IMG/VR virus record: IMGVR_UViG_3300009158_000034
Location: 107,005-171,004 of that record
Length of the DNA stretch: 64,000 bases
Direction: 5' to 3' (one strand)
Source of the DNA: a virus
Shown here: one piece after another, positions 47,611-56,985 of the stretch
Layout: each line of letters opens with the position of its first letter
Position numbering within the stretch: position 1 is the first letter of the stretch
Made by a program: the position numbers and the translations under genes
Notes under the pieces: generated by a model
Database searches by the model: none
The model's input: only the letters and a program-made list of their open reading frames with translations
What the model was told of the DNA's origin: nothing

Positions 47611-49622
47611 TATTGCTGTCCTTGTTGTTGTAGTAACTGTTTTGCCTTTTCTACACTAAGCATTGGGCGAGGATGTGATCCATCTATAATACTTTGTAGA
47701 TATTCTGCACTATAACCACTTGGTGCTTTTGCTGCTGGTTGTTCATCTGATGGTGCTACTTGAGTAGCAACTGGTTTACCAGTTAAACGATTAATACCAG
47801 GATCTTGATCTGGTAGTACACGACCGTGTGCGGCACCGCCTAATGCCATAGCACCTGCTAATGCTGCACTACCTAATGCGCTTTTCCAGCCTTCATCTAC
47901 TTGGTGTACACCTGAAAGTATTGCTGATTCTTTTATTGGTACACAGTTATTAACTCTAGTATCACCCTTCATCTTAGTGCCTTGTTTTTTATAACCAGTC
48001 CAGCATTTAGGATCCATACGTTGTTTTTCTTCATCCATAGTTTGATTACCACTAGCTTGATCAATTCTGCGTTGTAAGTTAGCTTGCTCATCCGGGGTTG
48101 GAGCACCTGGATTACCTCCTGACACTCTTAAGTTTGCAGGTTTTGGTTGTTTTGCATTACTTGGTGCTGCTGCTTGTTGACTTTGTTGTGCTAATTTACT
48201 AAATTCTTTAGCACCATAACTTACTGCCGCAGTTCTATTTCTTCTCTTTAAACTATTTAATCCATCTAGTACATCATCTATTGCATCTTTAGCATCATCG
48301 ACCGTTCTAAAAGATGATGGTCCAGATGATGGTGCGGCTGCTTGCCCTGCACCACCTGATGCTGCACCAGCTGATGGTGCGTATCCTCTACCGCCACTTG
48401 CTGCTGACATGCCTGAACCTATTCTACTAGCTGGTACATTACTAGTTGTAGCTGCATTGCTTGTAGTTTGTGGTGCTGATGCTCTGGTTTCAGGATTGAC
48501 TTCACCAGTGTGACCCACATGTTGCATAGCTTGATTGGCTCTTGATGCGTCATAACCTGTCATTTTACCGCCACCGTATGCATCTTTCATTCCGGCATAT
48601 GTTCCTTTTACACTACCAATTGCATCACCTACCCCACCCGCCATACGACCCAATAATCCTTGTTTGGGTTGTGCCGGCTGAACCGGTAACGGCTTTGCAG
48701 CAGGAAGTTTAAAGTTAGTAAATAAATTATTCAATGTCTCCTGTGGTACACCTGCTTTAATCATAATATCTGCAATTTGATCACTATCGGTTGGCTTATT
48801 TGCTTTATTCCATGCTTGCAATAATTTGTCAGCAGTAATCTTTGTTGTTAAGTTTTGCCCTTTGGTTTTAGCCCAATCTAGTATACCTTCATCAACTTGT
48901 TTTTTATGCTCATTAACTATTCTACCAATTAATCTATAAATTTGTGATTCAGATAGTTCAAATGATTCATTTCTCATTTGTAGACCATTGACTTCACCCG
49001 GCTTAGCAGGAACTCTTTTTGGTGCTATCGCTGATAGTGCAGAAGTAGCCGTAGTTGGTGGTTTAGGTTGTACTCTAGGAAATTTACTAAAATCACCTGT
49101 ATCTGTTCTTGTACCATCTGATGGACGACCAACAAGTTCTGTACCTTTGTTTAATGCAGCAGTTGCAGCAGCTTGTCTTTGTTGTCTTGCTGCTTGTGCA
49201 GCTTGTCCTGCAGGAGTAGTTGGTTCTTCTGCTGCTGAAACTGATGGATCTGCACTTGTTGATTGTTTTAATCCTGAAGCTGCAACTGGATTAGGAGTGC
49301 TAAACATATCTTTAACTTTGCCAATTGCTGTTCTATTGTTGCCGCCACCTACTAAGTTAGCAGCACCACCTGCTGATTGAATCTCTTGTGCGCTTTTGAA
49401 AATTTGTTGAATTTGTTGAGGGTCAACTGCAACTCCTTCTTTAATTTTTTTTGCATCATTATCAAATTGTTTTTTAGTAGCAGTATTGATACCTTTAAAA
49501 CGTTTGTCGCCTTTTTTGAAGTCACCTTCACTATCAGCTTTGCTAGCATTAGCCGCAGCAGCAGTTTTGTATTTTGCCAACTTGTCGTTAGATAGTTCTG
49601 CTAAAAATTCATTGGTTCTCAT
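47610..49622 (-). CDS. Long Ala/Gln/Gly-rich internal-protein-like gene, 670 aa
   Basis: Begins MRTNEFLAEL, an (I/L)-X-E N terminus like T4 internal head proteins. Low-complexity Ala/Pro/Gln/Ser-rich linkers separate small modules. ELSESQIYRLIGRIVNEHK at about 220-240 recalls a helical phage motif. A Cys module with DPKCWTGYKKQGTKMKGDTR lies near 555-575. VDE-GWKSALGSAALAGAMAL is near 590-610 and has a paralogue in the next gene. Candidate (I/L/V)-X-E sites punctuate the chain. I infer a packaged head protein cut into pieces. One base overlaps dps. Confidence 0.7.
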   Translation of the reverse strand: MRTNEFLAELSNDKLAKYKTAAAANASKADSEGDFKKGDKRFKGINTATKKQFDNDAKKIKEGVAVDPQQIQQIFKSAQEIQSAGGAANLVGGGNNRTAIGKVKDMFSTPNPVAASGLKQSTSADPSVSAAEEPTTPAGQAAQAARQQRQAAATAALNKGTELVGRPSDGTRTDTGDFSKFPRVQPKPPTTATSALSAIAPKRVPAKPGEVNGLQMRNESFELSESQIYRLIGRIVNEHKKQVDEGILDWAKTKGQNLTTKITADKLLQAWNKANKPTDSDQIADIMIKAGVPQETLNNLFTNFKLPAAKPLPVQPAQPKQGLLGRMAGGVGDAIGSVKGTYAGMKDAYGGGKMTGYDASRANQAMQHVGHTGEVNPETRASAPQTTSNAATTSNVPASRIGSGMSAASGGRGYAPSAGAASGGAGQAAAPSSGPSSFRTVDDAKDAIDDVLDGLNSLKRRNRTAAVSYGAKEFSKLAQQSQQAAAPSNAKQPKPANLRVSGGNPGAPTPDEQANLQRRIDQASGNQTMDEEKQRMDPKCWTGYKKQGTKMKGDTRVNNCVPIKESAILSGVHQVDEGWKSALGSAALAGAMALGGAAHGRVLPDQDPGINRLTGKPVATQVAPSDEQPAAKAPSGYSAEYLQSIIDGSHPRPMLSVEKAKQLLQQQGQQ

Positions 49623-49624
49623 AA

Positions 49625-51730
49625 TTATGCTTTCTTATTTTTGATAGATTTTTTGCTTTCGTATGCTATAGAAGCACCGGGTCTAGAAGAAGATGTATAT
49701 CCTCTATCTTGTAATCTTGCTGGTTCATCACCAGTAGCTGAATATGGAGTGTTACTTAGATTGTTTGAATCATGTTGTCTCTGATATTCTTGGTTAGATG
49801 CATCCATTTCATCTTTACTAACTAATGGAGGTTGAACATCTGCACGATGTAATTTGAAATTATAAAACTTGATACCTTTTGATTTCATAAAATCTTTAAC
49901 TGCTTCTGAAGCCTGTCCCGGGGAGTTATATTCTGTTCCAAGATTGATATCTTTTGTAATTGATTTACCATCTACTTGAAAAGTAATTTGAGCAACAATA
50001 GGTTGTATTTCATGTGCATGTGCTCCTGCCCCGCCCAATGCAGCAGCACCTGCTAGTGCAGCACCTGCTAAATTACTTTTCCAACCTTCTTCTACTTTTT
50101 TCTTAGCAGCATCCCATGCAGCATCAGTCTTTACATTGTATTCTTTGCCACCAGCGCCAATGTCAGCAACTCTGCTACCAATATCTTTTTTAGTTTTTAC
50201 AACAGCTTTATTGTGTTTGTTCACACTCTTTTGCATTAATTTACCGAAGTCTGGATTGCGTTTAAGGGCCCGTTCATCTTCTGGACTTCTTGAACTTGCT
50301 GCTGCTGTTCTCAAATCACCTAAGTCAAATGCTTCCCTCATTCCTGCTACTTTGCTACCTTGAGTGTTAGCTGCGGTACCGGTACGGCTGGCTTTCATCT
50401 TATCTCCACCGCCACCAATGTGTCTACTACCATAATCGGTCTTGTCTGCCTTGCGTGGCTTTTTATATGGTAATTGTTGAACATTACCACCTTTACTTAA
50501 AAATGCTTGTAATGCAGAATCATCTTCCGCTACACCTTCAGCACTATCAGTAGCTAATACATCTGCAACTGTGCCAATATGATCGTTTGCTACTGTGATA
50601 TAACTGTATTCCCATGCATCTAATTGATTACCTTGCTTCAACATCTGATGTATCTGCTTGCAATTCTTTGCAATATTACGCAACTCTCCCATAGCCATTT
50701 GTGGAATCTGTTCTCCACCATCACTATCTTCGTATGCAAGTCCACCGGCGATAACACCAGCACCTTCCGTTACCCCTTGCTCTGCTTGATCCATGTACCA
50801 TTTAAGAATTTTTAGTAATTCAGTAAGTGATTCTTGCCCTTCAGGATTACAGTAGTTCTTAGCCATTCTAGCTAAGTCGTACATTGTTCGTAAGTTGCTG
50901 GTGCTTACATCACCTTCATTCATACCTATCTTACGCATCACCGCTGGAGAAGCGATTTTTTTTATCGCTTCTTTTTTTCCTACTTGTGCTGCCCTATTGC
51001 TTATTTTTTGTGATACATCATCATAATGTTTTGCCAATGGATTCATATAGCCGCCACCTAATGCATTATGCACCTCAGGCTTCATTGCTTGATTACTTTT
51101 GTTTTTAGCTAATTGTGCGGATCTTTGTAACAGATCAGAACTGAGTTCATTGATAGCATCACTATCAGGTTGCATCTCTTGACTGCTGATTAGATAATCC
51201 ATCACATTAACCATCATACCTTTTGCTGCGCCAATCTTCTCTGATACCCACTCGGGGAATTCAGATTGAACGGATAATCTCTTATCTAAATCACTAGCAG
51301 CACGGGCGATAGTGTGTAGACTGTTCTTTAATGTGTGACCTTCGTGTTCACCATGGTCTAAGTCATGCTTAACAAATCCAGTTCTTCTTAGTCTACCTTG
51401 ACCCGGGATAACGATTAAGTCTTGTTCTGCAATTTCCTCTTCGTTGACTTTTGTCATGCTTGCTTTGATTTCAGCTTTTGTTTTTCCATATTTCTTTTGA
51501 AATTCAGCAGTAGTTAACTCTGTTAAATCTATTGATAGTTCTTTAACTTTGCTTTCTGTAATGCTATTAGCGTAAGGCCCTTTCTTTTTAGCCTTCCCTT
51601 TCATTACTTGTTGTACAGGTTTCAGTCCCGGAACATTAACATTTTCACGGGTTTGAGTCATCATAGGCTTTGCTACGGTTGCGACTGACCCTGCTGTGGT
51701 TGAATTTTCTACTATTTGCTTAAATCTCAT
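49625..51730 (-). CDS. Long internal-protein-like gene with GVTE/GVAE sites, 701 aa
   Basis: Begins MRFKQIVENS (IVE). The chain is helical with disordered stretches. GVTE-G (bases 50765-50776) and GVAE-D (50525-50536) are the same motif as in the plus-strand modular gene. VEE-GWKSNLAGAALAGAAAL near 595 is paralogous to the previous gene. Short modules such as the KYDDVSQKISNRAAQVG-like region look independent. It follows a GATAAATA box at 51754-51761. Inferred to be a processed virion interior protein. Confidence 0.7.
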   Translation of the reverse strand: MRFKQIVENSTTAGSVATVAKPMMTQTRENVNVPGLKPVQQVMKGKAKKKGPYANSITESKVKELSIDLTELTTAEFQKKYGKTKAEIKASMTKVNEEEIAEQDLIVIPGQGRLRRTGFVKHDLDHGEHEGHTLKNSLHTIARAASDLDKRLSVQSEFPEWVSEKIGAAKGMMVNVMDYLISSQEMQPDSDAINELSSDLLQRSAQLAKNKSNQAMKPEVHNALGGGYMNPLAKHYDDVSQKISNRAAQVGKKEAIKKIASPAVMRKIGMNEGDVSTSNLRTMYDLARMAKNYCNPEGQESLTELLKILKWYMDQAEQGVTEGAGVIAGGLAYEDSDGGEQIPQMAMGELRNIAKNCKQIHQMLKQGNQLDAWEYSYITVANDHIGTVADVLATDSAEGVAEDDSALQAFLSKGGNVQQLPYKKPRKADKTDYGSRHIGGGGDKMKASRTGTAANTQGSKVAGMREAFDLGDLRTAAASSRSPEDERALKRNPDFGKLMQKSVNKHNKAVVKTKKDIGSRVADIGAGGKEYNVKTDAAWDAAKKKVEEGWKSNLAGAALAGAAALGGAGAHAHEIQPIVAQITFQVDGKSITKDINLGTEYNSPGQASEAVKDFMKSKGIKFYNFKLHRADVQPPLVSKDEMDASNQEYQRQHDSNNLSNTPYSATGDEPARLQDRGYTSSSRPGASIAYESKKSIKNKKA

Positions 51731-51753
51731 GACGGTTTCCCAAAGTTATAGAG

Positions 51754-51761
51754 TATTTATC
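51754..51761 (-). promoter_or_regulatory. Late-promoter-like box GATAAATA
   Basis: GATAAATACTCTAT on the minus strand, the same 14 bases as at 57538-57545, with a 23-base leader to the ATG at 51730. Confidence 0.55.
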
Positions 51762-51783
51762 AAAATACCATAATAAGGAAACT

Positions 51784-53190
51784 TTAGATTTTGCCGTTTG
51801 CTTTAGCTGTTGGGGGTATTCCAGCACGACTGGTGTTCCAGTAGAATGCTTTTGCGTTCTTTTTTATACTGTCAGGGTGTACATCTACAGTTAGTGCTGT
51901 CTTGAATCGCGGGTCATTCTTTTGTTTTTCGCTTGGAATATATCCACTTGCTTCACTTATTCCACCACGATATTGATTATCTTTAACGCCAGCATAAGGA
52001 CTTACTGGTGGAGTTTTTTCTGCTGCAAATTGCATGGTGTTGTATTCTTCCGCCACACCTTTTACTTTTGGATCTAAATCTTTCAAGCTATTCACATCAC
52101 CTTGCTTGCGCCACTTTGACCACATTTTTTGTCCAGCGGTAGTTTGTGTTTCAGAAGGCAATACATTGACACCTAACATGCGAATCAAAGCATACATATT
52201 TGCGGCTATACCTTGTCCTTGATATTTAGGATCGACTCTGGTCTTCATGCTTGTTACACCTTGCACTTCACCTGTATATAGATTTCGTGCTTTGGCAAAT
52301 TGTGCATCTCCAATTGGATTGAGATTTTTTTTATCATATGCTTTGATAGATAAGAAATCATTTTTCTTCCCTGCATTTGTAACATGATAAAGTATTCCGT
52401 TTATGTCTTGTTTGAAATCTAATCCTGGTTTCCATAACTCATTGTTGAATTGTTCTTCTTCATCTATGTTCTGATACATAGTCTCAAACGATAACTTCTC
52501 ACTATGTAACTTGTCTCTTAAATCATATAATTTTGTAATATATCCTTGACTACGCAACATCTTATATGCTAAATTTTCAGGACCAAACTCACCACCTTTA
52601 TCTAATCCTGCTTGTCTATATCGTTTGATCGTGTCTATTATATGTTTTACTTTACTATATTTTCTTGACTGTAGTGCTATCTCTATCAAACCTAATAACT
52701 TTTCATACTTGCTTTTAGTAGAAGTTTGGTCAAAATCACTTCTACGCTTAGTGGGTATTCTTATCCACTGATCATTCATTACACTGTATTCACCTAAACT
52801 TACAACAGGTTGTCTACTGTCTTGTACATATAATTCTACTGGAATTTTATGAATTGTTATATCATGTGTATCATTGTATATTGTTTTCTTTGCTGTAAAT
52901 AACTCTTTATATACTTCATTGGTAGGTAAATTACCCATGTCTACTAATATATGTAAATCTAAATCACTGTGCTTTGTGTAGCTAAATGCAGCATTACTAC
53001 CTGAGATTGTTATGTCTTTTACATCTAAATCATGTACACCTAATTCTTCTAAAAAATCTGCTGCTATCAGCATAAGCTGGTCTCTAACATCTGGTCGCAA
53101 TTTAGTTTCATTCCATAACTTAGGATTAAGTTTATCGTGGAATGTTACCGCATCACTTAGTTTAAAGCTATTAAGTTCTTTTTGATTCAT
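51784..53190 (-). CDS. Nucleotidyltransferase-GNAT fusion with a GVAE motif, 468 aa
   Basis: The N-terminal part has the polymerase-beta-type nucleotidyltransferase signature GSNAAFSYTKHSDLDLHILV at about 63-82, including the DxD pair. A helical middle follows. From about 285 a GNAT acetyltransferase-like region runs to VDPKYQGQGIAANMYALIR (acetyl-CoA loop near 318-330). GVAE at 378-381 is encoded by a perfect copy of the 12-base repeat (52048-52059). The C-terminal tail ends ISE-ASGY and onward. One chain thus carries two candidate transferases and a cleavage-like site, so it may be split on processing. Function unknown; injected effector is inference. Confidence 0.72.
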   Translation of the reverse strand: MNQKELNSFKLSDAVTFHDKLNPKLWNETKLRPDVRDQLMLIAADFLEELGVHDLDVKDITISGSNAAFSYTKHSDLDLHILVDMGNLPTNEVYKELFTAKKTIYNDTHDITIHKIPVELYVQDSRQPVVSLGEYSVMNDQWIRIPTKRRSDFDQTSTKSKYEKLLGLIEIALQSRKYSKVKHIIDTIKRYRQAGLDKGGEFGPENLAYKMLRSQGYITKLYDLRDKLHSEKLSFETMYQNIDEEEQFNNELWKPGLDFKQDINGILYHVTNAGKKNDFLSIKAYDKKNLNPIGDAQFAKARNLYTGEVQGVTSMKTRVDPKYQGQGIAANMYALIRMLGVNVLPSETQTTAGQKMWSKWRKQGDVNSLKDLDPKVKGVAEEYNTMQFAAEKTPPVSPYAGVKDNQYRGGISEASGYIPSEKQKNDPRFKTALTVDVHPDSIKKNAKAFYWNTSRAGIPPTAKANGKI

Positions 53191-53252
53191 TTTTTTGGGT
53201 CAGGTGGAACGGGAGGGAATTTCTTTGGAGTTTTATGTCTAAACCAACTCAT
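53187..53252 (-). CDS. Micropeptide, 21 aa, basic and Pro-rich
   Basis: MSWFRHKTPKKFPPVPPDPK and a final Lys. ATG at 53250-53252 is five bases after an AATAAATA box; the stop overlaps the next start by four bases. Whether a functional peptide or a leader is unclear. Confidence 0.45.
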   Translation of the reverse strand: MSWFRHKTPKKFPPVPPDPKK

Positions 53253-53257
53253 ATATG

Positions 53258-53265
53258 TATTTATT
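53258..53265 (-). promoter_or_regulatory. Late-promoter-like box AATAAATA
   Basis: Five bases upstream of the micropeptide ATG, the same spacing as at 281-288 and 63135-63142. Confidence 0.45.
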
Positions 53266-53271
53266 ACTATA

Positions 53272-53808
53272 TTATAAATCTAGTATTTGACGAGGTAACC
53301 AAAGTTCATATATATTTTTATCGATCGGAGTATCTACGCATTTAGATAAAGATTCAACTGCTTTTCCGTCAATAATATCTTCTAAAGATATTAAATTTTT
53401 GACTTGTGTATTAACAAATTCAGAATATTTGATTATATTTTTTGCATATTCTTCTGTAGAATTGAAACCTATATCATTTTTATACCAATCTTTATGCTGG
53501 TTAAGTTTGCTAAATCTACCTGCTGCCCATAATGCAATTTTAAAATCAAAGGTTATTATAGATATAATTTTATGTTTTTTTTCAATATGATATTCCATTT
53601 GATGACTTGGCAAACTTAGATATTTATTTTTCATGTTATTAATGTAAATATCTTTTTCTTGGTCTGTTTTAAATAATATAGGACATTTTAATTTGTCTCT
53701 TTCATCTTGAATTACTATATAATCATTTTCTAAAATAACGCCGGTTGGATCAATCATCGCGGTAATTAAATCCCCGCAGCATCCACCCATAAAAGAAACA
53801 ATATTCAT
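53272..53808 (-). CDS. Hypothetical protein, AT-rich gene, 178 aa
   Basis: A charged alpha/beta protein opening MNIVSFMGGCCGDLITAMID, which may be a degenerate nucleotide-binding loop. The gene is clearly more AT-rich than its neighbours, with codons ending in A/T throughout, suggesting transfer. A relative in cyanophages is possible. Function unknown. Confidence 0.62.
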   Translation of the reverse strand: MNIVSFMGGCCGDLITAMIDPTGVILENDYIVIQDERDKLKCPILFKTDQEKDIYINNMKNKYLSLPSHQMEYHIEKKHKIISIITFDFKIALWAAGRFSKLNQHKDWYKNDIGFNSTEEYAKNIIKYSEFVNTQVKNLISLEDIIDGKAVESLSKCVDTPIDKNIYELWLPRQILDL

Positions 53809-53816
53809 TGTATTAG

Positions 53817-53840
53817 AAAAGCCCCTTTCGGGGCTTTTTT
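53817..53840 (-). terminator. Rho-independent terminator after the GT-A gene
   Basis: Perfect AAAAGCCCC / GGGGCTTTT hairpin with a four-base loop, at the end of the glycosyltransferase gene. The T tracts on both sides allow it to work in both directions. Confidence 0.88.
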
Positions 53841-54768
53841 ATGCTGCTTTTACTGACTTGATTTCGTTGCCATCTTTGTCAGTTAATTTCATTCCCAGAC
53901 TTTGTTGTTGTTCTAAGAACATTGGTCCCACTGTCTTAAGTAGATGTTCTTGATTTTCCATACAGAAAACATAACTACCGCTGTGACGCAATAGAACACG
54001 CTTGTCCATCCAGATACGACCACCTAAGTCACGCCAATTTTCGCAGAATGTCCAATCTTCGCTGTAGTAGCGATTCTGACGAACTGCTGTGTCAAAATAT
54101 GTTTTCAAGTATTGATCATACATTGGATCTAATCCAATGTCGTTCTTGTATTGCTTAACAGCAGGGTGAGTATTCAATTTCTCAAATACATGTTTCTTCA
54201 TTAACAAGAAACCTGTACCTGCTTTAGATACTTCTTGCAATCCATCTGGTCCTTCTTCTGCACCTTCAAATCCGTTAACTACCCACTTGATAGGCATAGT
54301 TTTCATTGGGTACAATCCACCGATAACGTCTACGTCACGGTTCAATAGAACTAATAGATGCCATGGCTCCCAACCAATGTCAGCGTCAACAAAGAACAAG
54401 TGTGTTGCATCTGGCATAGCTAAGAACTTAGCAGTTAGTGTGTTACGGGCACGACTGATAAGACTTTCGTTGACCATTGTTTCCAATGTCCAGTCAATGT
54501 TCAATTGACGGGCTGTGTTAGCCCACTTGATGAAACTCATAAATGTTGATTCAGTCAACATACCACCATAGCAAGGCATAGCGATATGCACTTTGGTTGT
54601 ACGCAAGAAATCTACATTTACTTGTACTTGGCCTGCTACTGGGGTTTGATCTGCTGGAGCATCTGCTTTTTGTGCTTGCTCTGCTGCCGCTTGTTCAGCG
54701 ATTTCTTGTACCTTTTCTACTGGTACTGTTTTTTCTTCTTTAGTTGCTTTGGGTTTTCTTGTTGCCAT
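53839..54768 (-). CDS. GT-A glycosyltransferase-like protein, 309 aa
   Basis: A disordered Lys/Ala/Gln-rich N terminus (about 1-45) precedes a GT-A domain. The TKVHIAMPCYGG opening strand, NESLISRARNTL and LFFVDADIGWEPW with the DxD-like metal site are typical of family 2-like phage enzymes. DWTFCENWRDLGGRIW supplies the acceptor-side region. It could glycosylate virion proteins or DNA. The upstream ribosome site is AGAGGA. Terminator at 53817-53840. Confidence 0.8.
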   Translation of the reverse strand: MATRKPKATKEEKTVPVEKVQEIAEQAAAEQAQKADAPADQTPVAGQVQVNVDFLRTTKVHIAMPCYGGMLTESTFMSFIKWANTARQLNIDWTLETMVNESLISRARNTLTAKFLAMPDATHLFFVDADIGWEPWHLLVLLNRDVDVIGGLYPMKTMPIKWVVNGFEGAEEGPDGLQEVSKAGTGFLLMKKHVFEKLNTHPAVKQYKNDIGLDPMYDQYLKTYFDTAVRQNRYYSEDWTFCENWRDLGGRIWMDKRVLLRHSGSYVFCMENQEHLLKTVGPMFLEQQQSLGMKLTDKDGNEIKSVKAA

Positions 54769-54825
54769 ATGGTCCTCTTGTTAAGATATAATTATTTACA
54801 TCCTACAGAGGGGTACGAAATATTT

Positions 54826-56544
54826 TTATTTTTCGTCTAGGTAATCAAATTTAGGTTCAACAGGTAATCCGTCGCTACGCTCACGCTTTTTCATTTGTTC
54901 GCTGTCTCGTGCGGCTCTTAGTTTAGCGATAGGTGCCCCATCACCTGCTAAGTCTTTTGCCACATGAGCCATAACATCACTTTCTTTTTCCATTACAGTT
55001 GCTATACCAACACCAACGCCTAAGCTAGCTAGTGTATATTTGAGTGTGTCTACCCAATTCTTGCCGTTCATTCTTGCACCCACTGCAGGGACGATTGAGT
55101 TCAATATACCTTGCATCATTAGATTAGTTTGATAGGGTGTTAGTTGTATATTATTAGCAAGATTTATTGCGCCACCGCCTAGTAGTGCTGCTATAGCTGT
55201 AATGATTCCACCTTGTAAGTATGGATTGTGTTTACCTTCTTTAAATATATCAATCAACTTTTTGCGAACAACTGGGTCATCAGTCTTTTGTAATAAGTGT
55301 CGTGCTTTCTCTACATAGTTTTCTACTTCTTGTTCTTGTGCTTTTTGCATTACAGGTGTATAGAACTTCATAGTAGCATCAACTATTGGATCAGTTTCTT
55401 TATCTTCTTCAATAGGTTCAGTAGTAGCACCCATCTTCATTTTTTCTTGCACCGGCATTGCCTTCTTAACTTTTTTAGTATTGTACACTCCAAATTCTCC
55501 ACCACCGTTGGTTTGGCTTGTCCAACCTGGTAATGACGGTAATACTCTTTTAATCATTCTAGCATACAACGCTCTACGACCGGGTTCTGCGGCTTGGAAA
55601 TATAACAATGAAGGTTTAAATTTTTTCACATACTGAACTATAGCATTGACTACAATTCCAAACACTTCTGCGGCTGCCCCTGTACCTTCGATACCCTGTT
55701 TAACAACTGGAAATCCGCCTTTCATATCCTGTGTAATTTGTTCAAAACTAACAAATTTGCTATTTTCATATACTTCGTCTGAATCAACATAATCATATGG
55801 ACTCATGTTCTCTGGTCCAATATATGGTTCTAAGAAATCCAATTGATATTCTACTCCATTGCTAGCAGTGAAGTTAAATTTAATCATATCAGGATTACTA
55901 GTGTCCCATTGTGAAGTAGCTGTAGATGCTTTAGTATCAAAAACTTCTTGTAAATTAACATCAACACCCATGCCAGCATCTAATAGCTTAACGACATTTG
56001 CTGCTAATGCGGGGTTACTTTGTGTAGCTGGATACAAACTCATTACCATTGCAGTCTTGCGTTTCTCGTTTAGTTTAGGCCACATTGCACGAATCTCACT
56101 TGCACTGGTAATGCCAGGACCAAACTCTACTGTTGGTAGATATTCAATGTAAGCATGTTGTCCAAATGGTTTTAAATCTTTGCCTGTGTATGGTTGAAAG
56201 TATGCAGGACTTCCATCTTTCTTTGTGCCACCTGGTTTAGGTTGCTCATTCTTATCTTTTTCACTACGCACAAATATTAATACATCACTGTCAGGATTAT
56301 ACTTGCTTGTTATTTCTTGTGGTCTGAATGGACTACGAACTTGTACAAATTGTCCTTTCTTTACACCTGCTACTTTAGCAAGTTTTTCTTTGATTGCAAA
56401 AGGAAAAGGTCTTTCACTAGTATCGTCTGATGCCGCAACATATACATCAGCACCCGGAAAGGTTTGTAATGCTGATTGATATAGTGAGGCATGACCCGCA
56501 TGAAACGGGTGAAAGCCTCCGGGCATTACGACTATTGTACTCAT
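54826..56544 (-). CDS. HxGH nucleotidyltransferase fused to two further domains, 572 aa
   Basis: Residues 1-190 form a cytidylyltransferase-like domain with GGFHPFHAGH at about 9-18 and the SASEIR motif near 145. Residues 195-370 are a second, unfamiliar domain (DFLEPYIGPENMSPYDYVDS, FGVYNTKKV). From about 440 two or three hydrophobic stretches (GGIITAIAALLGGGAINL, TLASLGVGVGIATVM) suggest membrane association. Homologues with only the first domain occur in many T4-like phages. The fusion to membrane helices is unusual. It is coupled by four bases to the RyR-like gene. Confidence 0.78.
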   Translation of the reverse strand: MSTIVVMPGGFHPFHAGHASLYQSALQTFPGADVYVAASDDTSERPFPFAIKEKLAKVAGVKKGQFVQVRSPFRPQEITSKYNPDSDVLIFVRSEKDKNEQPKPGGTKKDGSPAYFQPYTGKDLKPFGQHAYIEYLPTVEFGPGITSASEIRAMWPKLNEKRKTAMVMSLYPATQSNPALAANVVKLLDAGMGVDVNLQEVFDTKASTATSQWDTSNPDMIKFNFTASNGVEYQLDFLEPYIGPENMSPYDYVDSDEVYENSKFVSFEQITQDMKGGFPVVKQGIEGTGAAAEVFGIVVNAIVQYVKKFKPSLLYFQAAEPGRRALYARMIKRVLPSLPGWTSQTNGGGEFGVYNTKKVKKAMPVQEKMKMGATTEPIEEDKETDPIVDATMKFYTPVMQKAQEQEVENYVEKARHLLQKTDDPVVRKKLIDIFKEGKHNPYLQGGIITAIAALLGGGAINLANNIQLTPYQTNLMMQGILNSIVPAVGARMNGKNWVDTLKYTLASLGVGVGIATVMEKESDVMAHVAKDLAGDGAPIAKLRAARDSEQMKKRERSDGLPVEPKFDYLDEK

Positions 56545-56984
56545 TGTTGATTGCCTGTTATTGCCTGTAATAAGGCTCTGGCTACTACACGGTCTTTTTC
56601 TTGTTCTTCATCTGATAGTTGAGCATATGGAATGTTCATCAACTTTTCGCGCTGCTGAAGTTTTGCTTCTAATTTACCGGCAGCTTTTAGTTTCTCTGTG
56701 TCATCAAATTGTTCTGGGTGTGCTACAAACGCTTTAGCAGTTACATTCCATCCTTGATGTATCGCATCACTAATCTTTTCAATATCTTTTTCACCTGCTG
56801 TAATTGCTTTCAAAGCAAATTCAGCCGACTTCATATTAGCTTTCCATCCAAATGTATTGCCAGGACTACTGCGACCATAGTGGTATGCATCATCCAATGC
56901 TTTGTCACTTATTTGTGCTAGTTGACCAATGTCCATGCTTTCGTTTAGCATGTCAATATATTTTCTAAAAAGTTCTGTACTCAT
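56541..56984 (-). CDS. RyR-domain-like protein with (I/L)-X-E start, 147 aa
   Basis: Opens MSTELFRKYIDMLNESMD, where LNE-S fits the targeting pattern. The body resembles a ryanodine-receptor-type repeat: DAIHQGWNVTAKAF near 90-103 and MNIPYAQLSDEEQEKDRVVA near 115-134, the latter matching the PYxxLxxxEKxxDR consensus. RyR repeats occur in phages but their role there is unknown. Overlaps the downstream fusion by four bases. Confidence 0.5.
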   Translation of the reverse strand: MSTELFRKYIDMLNESMDIGQLAQISDKALDDAYHYGRSSPGNTFGWKANMKSAEFALKAITAGEKDIEKISDAIHQGWNVTAKAFVAHPEQFDDTEKLKAAGKLEAKLQQREKLMNIPYAQLSDEEQEKDRVVARALLQAITGNQQ

Positions 56985-56985
56985 T

